Positions 25,340 through 36,236 of a stretch of 49,983 bases of DNA are shown one piece after another. The stretch is from Burkholderiaceae bacterium. Its GTDB lineage: Bacteria; Pseudomonadota; Gammaproteobacteria; Burkholderiales; Burkholderiaceae_B. A model generated the notes under the pieces. That model made no database searches. It was not told the origin of the DNA and worked only from the letters and a program-made list of their open reading frames with translations. Position 1 is the stretch's first letter, and each line of letters starts with the position of its first letter. The DNA lies in contig JADZBO010000209.1 of assembly GCA_020851995.1 (NCBI GenBank), forward strand, positions 1 through 49,983. Reading direction: 5' to 3'. The translations under genes and the position numbers were made by a program.

Positions 25340-25369
25340 CACGAAGGAAGAGACCACGAAGGAAGAGAC
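25340..25369. repeat. 15-bp perfect tandem repeat, two copies
   Basis: CACGAAGGAAGAGAC is repeated exactly at 25340-25354 and 25355-25369 in the 201-bp gap between the convergent Bug receptor and carbamoyl hydrolase genes. A short open frame starting nearby is unlikely to be a gene. I see no other structure in this gap. Confidence 0.7.
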
Positions 25370-25416
25370 GATGAAGCGGGATGACGAGGTAGCGCCGGTC
25401 AGTCGGGTCGCATCAG

Positions 25417-26382
25417 TCAGGGCGGTGGAATTGCGCCCTTGCGTTCGACAATCATCCCGTACTGTTCGGGCTGACGGTGCCGGGCGAAATTGAACGTCGT
25501 GGTCTTGTAGGAATTGCAGAGATCAAGGTCGCAGCGCGCAATCGCGAGTTCGTCACCCGTCGTGGTGCACGCGGCGACGATCTCCCCGGAAGGCGCGACG
25601 ATGATTGAATTGCCGATCTGCTCGACACCTTCCTCGTTGCCCGCCTTGGCGACGCCCACCACCCAGGTCCCGTTCTGGTAGGCACCCGACTGCATCACCA
25701 ACTCATTATGAAAGTGCGACAGGGCATCGTGCTCGGGCGCCGGTGGATTGTGAACGGGCGTGTTGTAGCCGATCAGGATCATTTCAACGCCTTGTAGCCC
25801 CAGAATCCTGTAGGTCTCGGACCAGCGCCGATCGTTACAGATCGCCATGCCGAAGATGCCCTGACGCGCGGCGTCCTGCGCATCGTCACCCCAGTTGGCC
25901 CGGAATGCCGTGAAGCCGAGATTGCCGGTTTCGAAGTAGCGTTTTTCCAGATGCTGAAAGCGGCGCCACGGTTCATGCTGATCGTGGCCTGGCAAGTGGA
26001 TCTTGCGGTACTTCGCGACGATACTGCCGTTGCGGTCGACGACGATCGACGTATTGAAGTGACGCAGGCTGCCTTGCTCTTCGATAAGTTCAGCGTACCC
26101 AAGATAGAATCCGAGCTGAAGTTTGCGCGCGGTATCGAACAGCGGTTGCGTCTCGACACTGGGCATGTCACGCTCAAAGAATGCATCGACCTCTTCCTGG
26201 CTCTCGAAATACCAGCGCGGGAAGAAGGTCGTGAGCGCAAGCTCCGGAAAAACGACCATGTCGCAACCATTGCCTTTGGCCTGATGCATGAGCGACAGCA
26301 TGCGTTCAACGACCTGGCTGCGGGATTCTGCGCGCGCGATCGGCCCAAGCTGGGCAGCGCCGACGGTAATGATTCGGGTCAT
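25417..26382 (-). CDS. N-carbamoyl-D-amino acid hydrolase (carbon-nitrogen hydrolase family)
   Basis: This enzyme family removes the carbamoyl group from N-carbamoyl-D-amino acids, releasing the amino acid, CO2 and ammonia. The 321-residue protein follows the well-known Agrobacterium DCase closely. The Glu-Lys-Cys triad is visible as E47 (VFPELALTTFFPRW), K127 (KYRKIHLPGH) and C182 (AICNDRRWSE). Other shared segments are HLEKRYFETGNLGF, GYNTPVHNPP and NFARHRQPEQYG. An extra stretch of about 10 residues lies between the lysine and cysteine motifs. The ATG at 26380-26382 is the family start. It lies 113 bp downstream of the M20 hydrolase gene on the same strand, separated by a stem-loop, and may be read from its own promoter. 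Confidence 0.9.
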   Translation of the reverse strand: MTRIITVGAAQLGPIARAESRSQVVERMLSLMHQAKGNGCDMVVFPELALTTFFPRWYFESQEEVDAFFERDMPSVETQPLFDTARKLQLGFYLGYAELIEEQGSLRHFNTSIVVDRNGSIVAKYRKIHLPGHDQHEPWRRFQHLEKRYFETGNLGFTAFRANWGDDAQDAARQGIFGMAICNDRRWSETYRILGLQGVEMILIGYNTPVHNPPAPEHDALSHFHNELVMQSGAYQNGTWVVGVAKAGNEEGVEQIGNSIIVAPSGEIVAACTTTGDELAIARCDLDLCNSYKTTTFNFARHRQPEQYGMIVERKGAIPPP

Positions 26383-26474
26383 GCGATGGTTCCTTGAAAT
26401 AACAGTGCGGCCATGTGGTGCGCCCAGTGTAGTGTTCAACGCCGCCATGGCCCAAAAGGCTCGGCTTTAAGTGC

Positions 26475-26510
26475 CTGACCGCGTCGAACACTTCGCTAAC
26501 GCTCGGTCAG
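26475..26510 (-). terminator. Stem-loop at the stop codon of the M20 amidohydrolase gene
   Basis: CTGACCG (26475-26481) and CGGTCAG (26504-26510) are reverse complements, and an inner GCGT/ACGC pair extends the stem with a two-base bulge. The stem straddles the TAG stop codon at 26496-26498. No U-tract follows. It could terminate or attenuate transcription of the long dpp-dpaL operon before the carbamoyl hydrolase gene. A second inverted repeat, GGCCATG/CATGGCC at 26409-26415 and 26446-26452, lies between it and the next start codon. Confidence 0.4.
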
Positions 26511-27731
26511 ATCCATTAACGTGTGAAGAAGAACGTTGGCACCTGCCGTCAGGTGCTCAGGGTCGGTATGCTCGGCCGGGTTGTGGCTGATGCCCTTGAC
26601 GGACGGCACGAAAATCATGGCGGTCGGGCAGAGCCTGGCCATCATCTGCGCATCGTGCCCCGCGCCCGACGTCATCGGTCGGCAGTCCATGCCAAGTCGC
26701 GCGGCGGTCCGGGTGATGAGGTCTGTCACCTGGGCATCGAACCGCACCGGCTCAAAGCGCGCCAGGCGACGCGAACTGATGCTGACACCTTCTTCGTCCG
26801 CGAGCGCGGAAATGAACGCGTCGAGCCGTCTTTCGGACTCCTTCAGCAGATCTTCGTCGGTATTGCGCAGGTCAACCGTGATCATGGCGCGTGCCGCAAT
26901 CACGTTGATCAGGTTCGGGTGCAACTGGATCGCCCCGGTGGTGCCGACCTGTGATCCGCCCATGTCGCGTGCAATCTGTCGTACGAAATGGGCGATGGCC
27001 CCGGCGCAGTAACCTGCATCATGACGCAGGCGCATTGGCGTGGTGCCGGCGTGGTTTGATTGGCCGGTAATGGTGATCTCCTGCCAGGAAATCCCCTGCA
27101 GGTCGCCAACCGCGCCGATGAGCCCGCCCTCGATGTCAAGCACCGGACCTTGCTCGATATGCAACTCGACGAAGGCTTCGGGTCTGCAAAAGGGCATCGC
27201 GGCATCGCCGCGGTAGCCGATGCGGTCGAGCTCCTCGCCGAGCAGTTTGCCGTCGACGCTGCGTGTGGCGTAAGCGTCGTCCAGCGTCAGCCCGCCCGCG
27301 TATACGAGCGAACCGAGCATGTCCGGCTGGAACCGCGCGCCCTCTTCGTTGGTGAACACGGCGACCACCAGCGGGCGACGGGTCGTCACGCCTGCCGCAT
27401 TCAGCGTGCGAACGACTTCCAGGCCACCCAGCACGCCCAGATTGCCGTCATAGCGGCCCCCGGTTCGGACAGTGTCAATATGTGAGCCAGTCATGACCGC
27501 GGCAAGATTCTCACGACCGGGACGTACGCCGAAAATGTTACCGATCGGATCGATGTGAACCTGAAGTCCGGACTCGCGCATCCAGCCGGTCACCAGATCC
27601 CGCCCTGCGCGATCTTCATCGGTCAGCGCAAGCCGGCAACACGCGCCTTCGCTGGTCATGCCGATCTGCGCGAGACGCCCGAGGCTGTCAAGCAGGCGCT
27701 CGCCATCGATGCGAAGATCTGGCGAAGTCAT
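26496..27731 (-). CDS. M20 family Zn-dependent amidohydrolase (N-carbamoyl-L-amino acid hydrolase/allantoate amidohydrolase type)
   Basis: The 411-residue protein belongs to the HyuC/AmaB/AllC group, which cleaves ureido or amide bonds of carbamoyl amino acids, beta-ureidopropionate or allantoate. The metal site is visible as H84 and D86 (TGSHIDTV), D95, E129 and E130 (TNEEGARF), H191 (ELHIEQGPVLD) and the C-terminal GISHNPAEHTDPEHL. The dimerisation domain contains GQSNHAGTTPMRLRHDAG, which includes conserved substrate-binding residues of the group. The ATG overlaps the dpaL stop as ATGA. Linkage to diaminopropionate ammonia-lyase recalls E. coli ygeX-ygeY. Which ureido compound it cleaves is not readable. 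Confidence 0.9.
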   Translation of the reverse strand: MTSPDLRIDGERLLDSLGRLAQIGMTSEGACCRLALTDEDRAGRDLVTGWMRESGLQVHIDPIGNIFGVRPGRENLAAVMTGSHIDTVRTGGRYDGNLGVLGGLEVVRTLNAAGVTTRRPLVVAVFTNEEGARFQPDMLGSLVYAGGLTLDDAYATRSVDGKLLGEELDRIGYRGDAAMPFCRPEAFVELHIEQGPVLDIEGGLIGAVGDLQGISWQEITITGQSNHAGTTPMRLRHDAGYCAGAIAHFVRQIARDMGGSQVGTTGAIQLHPNLINVIAARAMITVDLRNTDEDLLKESERRLDAFISALADEEGVSISSRRLARFEPVRFDAQVTDLITRTAARLGMDCRPMTSGAGHDAQMMARLCPTAMIFVPSVKGISHNPAEHTDPEHLTAGANVLLHTLMDLTER

Positions 27732-28938
27732 CCAAGCACTCCGGCAGCGTCCGTGCCAACGATTTCCCGATAAATGACGGGGTCTGTGTCGCCTTCGCTG
27801 CCCATGATGAGCACTCGGGAGGTTTCATCCAGCGCCAGCGTACGCCGGATCTCGGGGTGGTCCACAGCGGCGAGCAGCGCTGCGAGGCCCGCGCCACCCG
27901 TTTCGCCCGCGACGATCGGCGCATCGCCTGTGACCGGGCGCGCCAGGCGTCGCATGGCATCGAGCGCATAAGCGTCATCGACCGCGACACAGGCATTCAC
28001 GCCGCCCTGAAGAATTTCCCAGGCGAGTTCAGACACTTCTCCGCAGGCCAGGCCTGCCATCACCGTGTCGAGCGAACCGTGCACGGTCACGCGCTTGCCT
28101 TGCTCGACGCTTTGATAGATGCAATCCGCCAGCGTGGGCTCGACCACGACAAAACGGGGCCGCTCCTGACCCCAGTGCAGCCAGAAGCTGGCGCAGATCG
28201 CCGAGGCCATGGCACCCACACCGGCCTGAACGATGACATGAGTCGGCGCAGGCGCATTTTGCATTTGCTGCTCCACCTCGCCGGCCATCACGCCGTAGCC
28301 GTGCATGACGTCCAGAGGGATGTCGCGGTAGCCAGGATAAGACGTGTCGGAAACCACCGTCCACCCTTCGGCCGACGCAGTTGCAGCAGCGTGCCGCACC
28401 GCATCGTCGTAATTGCCCTTGACCTCGAGCACCTCAGCGCCGTAGCGGGCAATGGCGTCACGCCGACCCTGGCTGACCGTTTCGTGAACATAAATTACGC
28501 AGCGGCAACCAAAAAGTTGTGCCCCCCAGGCGACCGAGCGTCCGTGGTTGCCGTCGGTGGCGCATGTCACGGTGGTCGCGCTGACGACCTCAGCGTGTTG
28601 GCCCGACAGCAATTGGCGCGAAGTGACGTTGGACAGCCCGCTCACCTGTCGCACCCTGTCGCGCAAGACGTTGGCGACGGCGTAGGCACCACCCAGCGCC
28701 TTGAAACTGCCAAGTCCAAACCGACCGCGTTCGTCCTTGTAGCGCAGTTCGGCAAGGCCGAGGCTCTTTGCCAGACCATCGAGAGAGACTAGCGGGGTGG
28801 GCGCGTACCCGGGCCAACTGGAGATTTCAAGCATGGCAGCCTTGAAACCCTGCGGACTCATGACCGCTGCGCGTGCGGCTCCGTACGTCGTGGCCGGCGA
28901 TGCGGCGCGCGGGTTCGCCACTGCTCGGGCAAGGTGCA

Positions 28939-28942
<4 letters not shown>
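27728..28942 (-). CDS. dpaL: 2,3-diaminopropionate ammonia-lyase (DpaL)
   Basis: This PLP enzyme converts 2,3-diaminopropionate to pyruvate and two ammonia. The 404-residue protein has the PLP lysine in GLGSFKALGGAYA (K81), the segment TDGNHGRSVAWGA with an aspartate (D130), a second aspartate in VVSDTSYPGYRDIP (D199), and the phosphate-binding glycine loop GETGGAGLAAL. In the E. coli enzyme two equivalent aspartates serve the D and L isomers, so both may be used here. The start codon overlaps the dppF stop as ATGA (a second ATG follows immediately) and the stop overlaps the next start as ATGA. It is therefore fully embedded in an ABC importer operon. Threonine dehydratase is the main alternative but lacks these features. 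Confidence 0.93.
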
Positions 28943-29954
<1,012 letters not shown>

Positions 29955-29958
<4 letters not shown>

Positions 29959-31025
29959 GCGCGGCTCCCTGAGTCAATCTTCTGGGTCGATGGATCGCCG
30001 GAGGGCTCGTTGGAGTGCTCGACGGGATGCCAGCACGCGGCGAGGTGGTTTACGCCGTATTCCGCCAGCGCCGGCACCTCATTCCGACAGCGCTCGCTCG
30101 CCCGCGGGCAGCGCGGCGCGAAAAGGCAGCCGGGCGTGTCCTCCTTCAGCGAGGGCACCATGCCGGGAATTTCAACCAGTCGCTTGGGCGGAGCGTCCTC
30201 GGCCTCTTTGAGTGATCCGCCCAGGTGTGGCATCGATCCGAGCAACCCAACCGTGTAGGGATGCCTGGGGTTCGCGAACAGCGATTCGACGCTGGCTTGT
30301 TCGACCTTGCGACCTGCGTACATCACCACGACGCGCTGCGCCATTTCGGCGACTACCCCGAGGTCATGAGTGATCAGAATGATCGAGGCTCCCGTTTCGC
30401 GGCCCAGGTTGCGCATCAGTTCGAGGATCTGTGCCTGGATGGTGACGTCGAGCGCGGTGGTGGGTTCGTCGGCAATGAGCAGTCGCGGATCACAGGCCAG
30501 CGCCATGGCGATCATCACACGCTGGCGCATTCCGCCCGACAACTGGTGCGGATACTGGCCTATGCGGCGCGCGGCCTCGGGGATCTGCACCTTGTTGAGC
30601 ATTTCGATCGCCCGCGCCAACGCCGCCTTGCGATCCAGCCCGCGATGCAGCATCAGCGCCTCGGCCACCTGATCGCCAATGGTGAGCACTGGGTTCAGCG
30701 AGGTCATTGGCTCCTGGAAGATCATCGAAATCAGGTTGCCGCGGACATCGCGCATTTCATCTTCGGACAGCGCGAGCAGGTCGCGACCCTCGAACTCGAT
30801 CTTGCCGCCGACGATCCGGGCGGGTGGCATCGGTAGCAGTCGCAGGATTGACATGGCGGTGACGCTTTTGCCGCATCCTGATTCGCCAACGATCGCGAGT
30901 GTTTCACCCGCCTGAACGTCAAAGCTCACACCGTCGACTGCGCGCACGATGCCATCGCGGGTACGGAATTGCGTGCGCAGGCCCTCGACGCGTAACAGAG
31001 GCGTAGTAGTGTTGTTCGATTTCAT
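29955..31025 (-). CDS. dppD: Dipeptide/oligopeptide ABC transporter ATP-binding protein (DppD/OppD type)
   Basis: The 356-residue ATPase carries Walker [16 protein letters not shown], signature [15 protein letters not shown], Walker [13 protein letters not shown] and the C-terminal cysteine-rich extension ([15 protein letters not shown]). The ATG at 31023-31025 gives the family N-terminus ([16 protein letters not shown]). A longer frame upstream lies in the dppC gene and was rejected. It starts 2 bp after the dppC stop and overlaps the DppF gene by 4 bp. Confidence 0.95.
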
Positions 31026-31027
31026 GA

Positions 31028-31927
31028 TCACATCCGCCTGGCCAGTCGCGGATCCAGGGCGTCGCGCATTCCGTCGCCCAGCAAATTGACCGACAGCACA
31101 GTGGCCGACAGGAAAATCCCGGGAAACAGCAGGATTGTGGGGGCAACCTGAATCAGACTGCGTGCCTCGGCCATGATGTTGCCCCAACTGGGGATGTTGG
31201 GGGGGGTGCCCGCGCCAATGAACGACAGGATGGCTTCAGTGATCATCGCGGAGGCACAGATGTAGGTCGCCTGAACCAGCAGGGGAGCGATCGTGTTGGG
31301 CAGAATATGCCGGATCAGAATCGCGGGCAGGCGGGTACCGGACGCGATCGCGGCTTCCACGTAGGGTTGCTCGCGCAGAGTCAGCACCAGGGATCGCACC
31401 AGCCGAACGACGCGTGGAATTTCAGTGATCGTGATGGCGATGACGACGTTTTCGAGGCTGGCCTTGGTCAGGGAAATCAGCGCGATCGCCAGTAGAACTG
31501 ACGGGATCGACATCAGGCCGTCCATGACGCGCATCATGATGGCGTCAAGCCAGCGCAGGTAGCCCGTGACCAGTCCGATGGCAAGGCCGATGCCTGTCGC
31601 AAGCACAGCAACCGAGATGCCGACGATCAGTGAGGGTCTGGCGCCATAGATGACCCGGCTGTAGATGTCCCGGCCGAGCATGTCCGTGCCGAACCAGAAC
31701 TGTTCAGAGGGTGGCTTCAGGCGCCGCGTCGGAACGACAGTCAGGGGGTCGGTGGTGCCGAGGTAGGGTGCCAGAATGGCCATCAGCACCATCAGCAGCA
31801 ACACCACAAACCCGGCAATCGCGGTCGGATGTCGTCGAAGCGCGTCCTTCATGCGCAACCAGGTGGGGGATGCGCCTGGTTTCGCCATGGACGCGGCGGT
31901 GGGGGGAAGGGTTGCGGTGCCAGTCAT
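31028..31927 (-). CDS. dppC: Dipeptide/oligopeptide ABC transporter permease (DppC type)
   Basis: The 299-residue inner-membrane permease has an N-terminal cytoplasmic tail, a first membrane segment at about 34-54 ([19 protein letters not shown]), the periplasmic [17 protein letters not shown] motif typical of DppC, and the ATPase-docking loop [20 protein letters not shown]. It forms the transmembrane channel with the DppB-type protein encoded directly upstream, one base away. Confidence 0.94.
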   Translation of the reverse strand: MTGTATLPPTAASMAKPGASPTWLRMKDALRRHPTAIAGFVVLLLMVLMAILAPYLGTTDPLTVVPTRRLKPPSEQFWFGTDMLGRDIYSRVIYGARPSLIVGISVAVLATGIGLAIGLVTGYLRWLDAIMMRVMDGLMSIPSVLLAIALISLTKASLENVVIAITITEIPRVVRLVRSLVLTLREQPYVEAAIASGTRLPAILIRHILPNTIAPLLVQATYICASAMITEAILSFIGAGTPPNIPSWGNIMAEARSLIQVAPTILLFPGIFLSATVLSVNLLGDGMRDALDPRLARRM

Positions 31928-31928
31928 G

Positions 31929-32870
31929 TCAGTAACGAATCCGGGGATCGAACAGCGAGTAGCTCAGATCCACGAGCAGGTTGACCACGACGTACACAGC
32001 CGAAAAGAGCAGTGTGACGCCCTGGATGATCGGATAATCGCGACGCAGGATCGCGTCGACGGTGAGCCGTCCGAGACCGGGAATCGCAAACACGGTTTCG
32101 GTCACGACCACGCCGCCAATCAGCGCGGCCACACCGATGCCAACGATCGTGGCGATGGGCACGGCAGCGTTCTTGAGCGCGTGGCGGATCAGCACCGTAT
32201 TGCGCGACAGGCCCTTGGCCGTTGCAGTGCGGACATAGTCCTGTGAGAGGATGTCCAGCATCGTCGCACGCGTAATGCGGGCGATCAGGGCCATGTAGAC
32301 AATGCCAAGCGCCGTGCTGGGCAGCACGATGTGGCTGAGGAAAGGGCCGATGCCTTCGGAGAGGCTGCGGTAGCCTTGCACCGGAAGCCATTCAAGTTGC
32401 ACGGAAAACAGAAGAATCAAACCGTAGGCGATCACAAAAACGGGCACCGAGAACCCCATCACCGAAATCGCCATCACGATGCGGTCGATCCAGCCACCGG
32501 CGCGCGCGGCGGCGAGAACGCCCAGAGGAATCGCCAGACCCACGGCTACGATCAGCGTGCAGAGCGTCAGCGCAAGGGTGGGTTCGATCCGCTGGGAAAT
32601 GAGTTTCGAGACTGGCAGAGAAGTGAAAATCGATGTCCCCAGGTCACCATGCGCGAGCGCCCAGAGCCAGTTTCCGAAACGCACCAGGTAGGGCTGATCC
32701 AGCCCCAACTGGGCCCGGATTCGGGCGATGTCGGCCGGTGTGGCGATATCGCCGGCAATCACGGCCGCGGGATCGCCGGGACTCAGGTAGAGCAGGGAAA
32801 AGACCAGCAGCGCGACAACGCCCATGACGGGGATGGTCGCGAGCAGGCGCTTGATGAGATATCGAAGCAT
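31929..32870 (-). CDS. dppB: Dipeptide/oligopeptide ABC transporter permease (DppB type)
   Basis: The 313-residue inner-membrane permease starts LRYLIKRLLATIPVMGVVAL, has the DppB-type motif LSPGDPAAVIAG after the first membrane segment, and the docking loop RTATAKGLSRNTVLIRHAL. Six membrane segments are apparent. It is separated from the binding-protein gene by 67 bp that include a strong stem-loop, and is followed closely by dppC. Confidence 0.94.
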   Translation of the reverse strand: MLRYLIKRLLATIPVMGVVALLVFSLLYLSPGDPAAVIAGDIATPADIARIRAQLGLDQPYLVRFGNWLWALAHGDLGTSIFTSLPVSKLISQRIEPTLALTLCTLIVAVGLAIPLGVLAAARAGGWIDRIVMAISVMGFSVPVFVIAYGLILLFSVQLEWLPVQGYRSLSEGIGPFLSHIVLPSTALGIVYMALIARITRATMLDILSQDYVRTATAKGLSRNTVLIRHALKNAAVPIATIVGIGVAALIGGVVVTETVFAIPGLGRLTVDAILRRDYPIIQGVTLLFSAVYVVVNLLVDLSYSLFDPRIRY

Positions 32871-32902
32871 ATGACTGGAAACGAAAGTCGACAGGCACGC
32901 GC

Positions 32903-32938
32903 ACCCCGCCTGGGCGAGGCGCGCGCGTGAGGCGGGGT
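32903..32938 (-). promoter_or_regulatory. Strong stem-loop directly after the dppA-type stop codon
   Basis: ACCCCGCCT (32903-32911) and AGGCGGGGT (32930-32938) are perfect 9-bp reverse complements with an 18-base loop. In the minus-strand mRNA the stem begins within the stop codon of the binding-protein gene and ends 32 bases before the dppB start. There is no U-tract. Stem-loops in this position in other ABC operons protect the binding-protein mRNA and reduce downstream expression, giving excess binding protein. That role is inferred here. Confidence 0.65.
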
Positions 32939-34545
32939 TACTTCTTCTCGACGTTCCAGAGGAAGGTGACGGGCGAGTTGATCACGCCGGAGAGCGTGGT
33001 GCGGTATGCCGTCGGGATAATGAACTGGGCAGTCGGGATGTAGGGCACCGATTGGAACGCCTGTACCTGCATCTGTTCAGCGATCTTCTTCTGCTCTTCA
33101 ACCGACGGCGCATTGAACCAGGCCGTGCGCATCTCTTCAAGCTTCGGATCGGTGGGCCAGCCAAACCAGGCCGTCTCGCCGTTGCCGCGCAGCGGTGAAT
33201 TCAGCGCAGGGGTGGTCATGTCGGGGCCGACGAACCAGGTGTGGAAGATGCTCCAGCCGTTCTTGTCGACCGGCTCCTTGGACGAGCGACGCGTAATCAG
33301 CGTGCCCCAGTCGCTGGCGGCGAGTTCGACATTCAGACCGATTTTGCGCAGGATTTCCTGTGTGACCAGTGCCTGTGAACTGACCATGGGCTGGTCGGTG
33401 GCAGACATCAGTACGATCTTCTCGCCTTTGTAGCCGGATTCCTTGACCAGCGCCTTGGCCTTTTCAATATCGCGCTTGCCCGACAGGGCTTCGGAGCCAG
33501 CCGTGTTGGCCATCGGCGTGCCGCAGGTGAAGAACGACGCGCACGGCTTGCCGTTCTTTTCGTCGCCTGCGATCGCGACCGCATAATCCTTCTGGTCCAG
33601 CACTGCCAGGACGGCCTGACGCAACTTGACGTTATTGAACGGAGCCTGAAGGTGGTTAAAGCGCAAGACGCCAATCGAACCCAGCGGATCGACGCTCTCG
33701 ACCTTGATTTGCTTGTTCTTTTGCAGCAAAGGCACCAGGTCGACCGGCACTTGTTGCCACCAGTCGACTTCGCCGGTGTTCAGGGCTGCGGCAGCCGTCG
33801 CGGAATCGGGGATATAAATCCATTCGACCCGATCAACCTTGGCCACCTTGCCGCCCGCTCCCCAGGAGGGCGCCTCTTTGCGCGGCACGTAGTCGTTGTT
33901 CTTGACATACACGACCTTGCTGCCCGGCACCCATTCGTCTTTCACGAATTTGAAGGGGCCGGAGCCGGTGGCATCGGTGATCGCCGTGAAAGCATCGGTC
34001 TTGGCGATGCGCTCAGGCATGATGAAAGGCACGTTCGACGAAGGCTTGGCGAGCGCTTCGAGGGTCAGCGCAAAGGGCTGCTTGAGTTTGAGCTTGAAGG
34101 TCTTGTCGTCAACCGCCGTCCAGGATTCGGTCATTTCGCCAAGCTTCTGGCCAAGCACGTCGCGTTTGGCCCAGCGCTGGATTGAGGCGATGCAGTCCGC
34201 TGGCCGCACCGGAGCGCCGTCGTGGAACTTCAGGCCATCACGCAGCGTGAACGTGTAGGTGAGTTTGTCGGGACTGATCTCCCACTTGTCGACCATCTGC
34301 GGCTGGACTTTGAAATCTGCATCGGTTGCAAGCAGAACGTCGTAGACCATGTAGCCATGGTTGCGCGTGATGTAGGCGGTGGTCCAGACCGGATCGAGGA
34401 TGCGCAAATCCGCCTCGGGGACGAATTTGATGGTCTTGCCCTGCGCCATCGCGGTGCCTGCCGTTGCGGCGCCGAGCGCAAGGACTAATCCGAGCGTCAG
34501 ACTGCGCGCCAGGCGACTGGGGTGAAATGCAGTTCTCTTCAACAT
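32938..34545 (-). CDS. dppA: Peptide/amino-compound ABC transporter substrate-binding protein (DppA/OppA family)
   Basis: This periplasmic binding protein (535 residues) has a signal peptide (SLTLGLVLALGAATAGTAMA, cleavage after residue 35) and the family 5 solute-binding pattern: EADLRILDPVWTTAYITRNH at the mature N-terminus, the PDKLTYTFTLRDGLKFHDG segment, and EVDWWQQVPVDLVPLL. It is the first gene of the minus-strand operon, with AAGGAA 8 bases before the ATG. Its relatives bind peptides, glutathione, opines or other amino compounds, so the family does not fix the ligand. The downstream lyase and ureido hydrolases suggest an amino acid derivative. Confidence 0.93.
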   Translation of the reverse strand: MLKRTAFHPSRLARSLTLGLVLALGAATAGTAMAQGKTIKFVPEADLRILDPVWTTAYITRNHGYMVYDVLLATDADFKVQPQMVDKWEISPDKLTYTFTLRDGLKFHDGAPVRPADCIASIQRWAKRDVLGQKLGEMTESWTAVDDKTFKLKLKQPFALTLEALAKPSSNVPFIMPERIAKTDAFTAITDATGSGPFKFVKDEWVPGSKVVYVKNNDYVPRKEAPSWGAGGKVAKVDRVEWIYIPDSATAAAALNTGEVDWWQQVPVDLVPLLQKNKQIKVESVDPLGSIGVLRFNHLQAPFNNVKLRQAVLAVLDQKDYAVAIAGDEKNGKPCASFFTCGTPMANTAGSEALSGKRDIEKAKALVKESGYKGEKIVLMSATDQPMVSSQALVTQEILRKIGLNVELAASDWGTLITRRSSKEPVDKNGWSIFHTWFVGPDMTTPALNSPLRGNGETAWFGWPTDPKLEEMRTAWFNAPSVEEQKKIAEQMQVQAFQSVPYIPTAQFIIPTAYRTTLSGVINSPVTFLWNVEKK

Positions 34546-34734
34546 GTTGCGATTCCTTCAGGTCAATGAATTCACACAAATCTGCAGGTTCGCCGGGATA
34601 ACTGCGAACCGCGAAAAACGGGGCGGTGACACCCCACGAACTAGCTGCGCCAAGCCTGACAGACCACTCCAGACGCGATGGTAGACTACCACGAAACCCT
34701 CCGGTGACCACAGCTTTTTACAGGTGCTCTGACA
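34546..34734. promoter_or_regulatory. Divergent region between the dpp operon and the D-aminoacylase gene
   Basis: This 189-bp gap separates divergent genes and should hold both promoters. An AAGGAA site serves the minus-strand binding protein. The plus-strand gene has only a weak AGGTG. I found no convincing promoter boxes or operator, and no regulator gene adjoins. Confidence 0.4.
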
Positions 34735-36174
34735 ATGGAAAAATGCGATTTATTGCTGCGTGGCGGGGTCGTGATTGACGGCTCGGGGCAGGCCAGACAG
34801 AAGGCGGATGTTGCGGTGCGCAACGGCGTGATTCTCGCCATCGGCGATCTGCACCATTTCAGTGCTGACGAGGTGGTGGAGGTTGGCGGCCTTGTGGTGG
34901 CTCCCGGGTTCATCGATGTGCATACCCATGACGATCGGTTGTTGCTTGCCGACCCGCTCATGCAGCCCAAGGTCAGCCAGGGTGTCACGACTGTAATTAC
35001 CGGCAATTGCGGTATCAGTCTTTCGCCGCTCGGGTCGCACGATCCGATACCTCCTCTGAACCTGGTCGCCGATCCCTCGGTGCACCAGTTTGATACCTTT
35101 GCGTCCTATTTTGGTGCGCTCGACGCAAGTCCTCCCGCTGTCAATGTCGCCTCGCTCATCGGCCACACCACCTTGCGTGTCGTTTGTATGGACGACGTCG
35201 GACGTCCCGCGCTTGCGGACGAGGTCGCGGCCATGCAGGCGTTAGTCCGCGAGGCGCTCGAGGCAGGCGTGCTGGGCCTCTCGACCGGTATGTACTACGC
35301 GCCCGCTCAGGCCGCGACCGCCGACGAAGTGCGTGCGGTCTGCGAACCGCTGCGCGGCACCAACGCGCTCATTGCGTCGCATTTACGCAACGAGGGCGAC
35401 CAGGTGCTCGTCGCCATGACGGAAGCCATGACAATTGCAAACGATCTGGGGGTGCGTCAGGTCTTGTCACACCATAAGGTGATGGGATCGGCCAACTTCG
35501 GTCGCTCGGCCGAGACCCTCGCGCTGGTTGATCGCGCCCGTAAGCAGGGCGACGTCTGCCTGGATTGTTATCCCTACGTGGCTGCCTCGACCGTGCTGCG
35601 TCAGGATGCGGTCGAGCAGGCGTCGCGAACGCTGATCACCTGGTCTGACAGTGCGCCCGAGGCCAGCGGACGCTATGTGGACGAATTGCTGCAGGAACGT
35701 GGCGGCGAACTCACGGCACTGCTGCAGTCGCTTCAACCGGCCGGTGCCATCTACTTCATCATGGACGAGGGCGACGTTGAGCGCATCCTCGCTTATCCGG
35801 AAACCATGGTCGGCTCCGACGGATTGCCACACGACACCTTCCCGCATCCGCGTCTCTGGGGGGCGTTCCCCAGAGTGCTCGGTCATTACACCCGGGATCG
35901 CAAGCTGTTCTCGCTGGAAATGGCGGTGCACAAGATGTCTGGTCTTTCGGCTTCGCGCTTCGGTCTGGGCGACCGGGGGTTTGTGCGTCCGGGCTACGCA
36001 GCCGATCTGGTCGTGTTCGACCCGGATCGCGTCGCGGATCGTGCGACCTTCAAGGAACCAAAGCTGAGCGCGGCGGGCATTGAGCGGGTCTATGTCAATG
36101 GCACGCTCTCGTGGCATGATGGTGCGACCAGCGGTGCGCGCGCCGGCAAGGTGTTGCGTCGCAGAGCCGCGTGA
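34735..36174 (+). CDS. N-acyl-D-amino-acid deacylase (D-aminoacylase)
   Basis: The amidohydrolase-superfamily enzyme (479 residues) removes acyl groups from N-acyl-D-amino acids. The metal-site residues are visible: DVHTHDDRLL (H63, H65), the zinc-binding cysteine in ITGNCGISL (C92), H216 (ASHLRNEGDQ), H246 (LSHHKVMG) and the catalytic aspartate in MVGSDGLPHD. This cysteine is characteristic of D-aminoacylases and separates them from dihydropyrimidinases and hydantoinases. The gene is divergent from the peptide-type ABC importer and ends at the start of a quinone oxidoreductase-like gene. The presence of an N-carbamoyl-D-amino acid hydrolase nearby supports a D-amino acid theme. Confidence 0.92.
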   Translation: MEKCDLLLRGGVVIDGSGQARQKADVAVRNGVILAIGDLHHFSADEVVEVGGLVVAPGFIDVHTHDDRLLLADPLMQPKVSQGVTTVITGNCGISLSPLGSHDPIPPLNLVADPSVHQFDTFASYFGALDASPPAVNVASLIGHTTLRVVCMDDVGRPALADEVAAMQALVREALEAGVLGLSTGMYYAPAQAATADEVRAVCEPLRGTNALIASHLRNEGDQVLVAMTEAMTIANDLGVRQVLSHHKVMGSANFGRSAETLALVDRARKQGDVCLDCYPYVAASTVLRQDAVEQASRTLITWSDSAPEASGRYVDELLQERGGELTALLQSLQPAGAIYFIMDEGDVERILAYPETMVGSDGLPHDTFPHPRLWGAFPRVLGHYTRDRKLFSLEMAVHKMSGLSASRFGLGDRGFVRPGYAADLVVFDPDRVADRATFKEPKLSAAGIERVYVNGTLSWHDGATSGARAGKVLRRRAA

Positions 36175-36236
36175 CAGCGCTGATAATGACAATGTGCCCA
36201 CAGGATCGGGCACGAGTGGCCGGGGAGACAGGGGAT

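Noticed and set aside
25371-25493. Short plus-strand frame starting after the 15-bp repeat
   Set aside because: It runs into the end of the convergent carbamoyl hydrolase gene and has no recognisable features.
36171-36236. GTG start at 36171 for the quinone oxidoreductase-like gene
   Set aside because: It overlaps the previous stop codon nicely, but the added 22 residues are unlike the family, and the ATG at 36237 gives the usual N-terminus.
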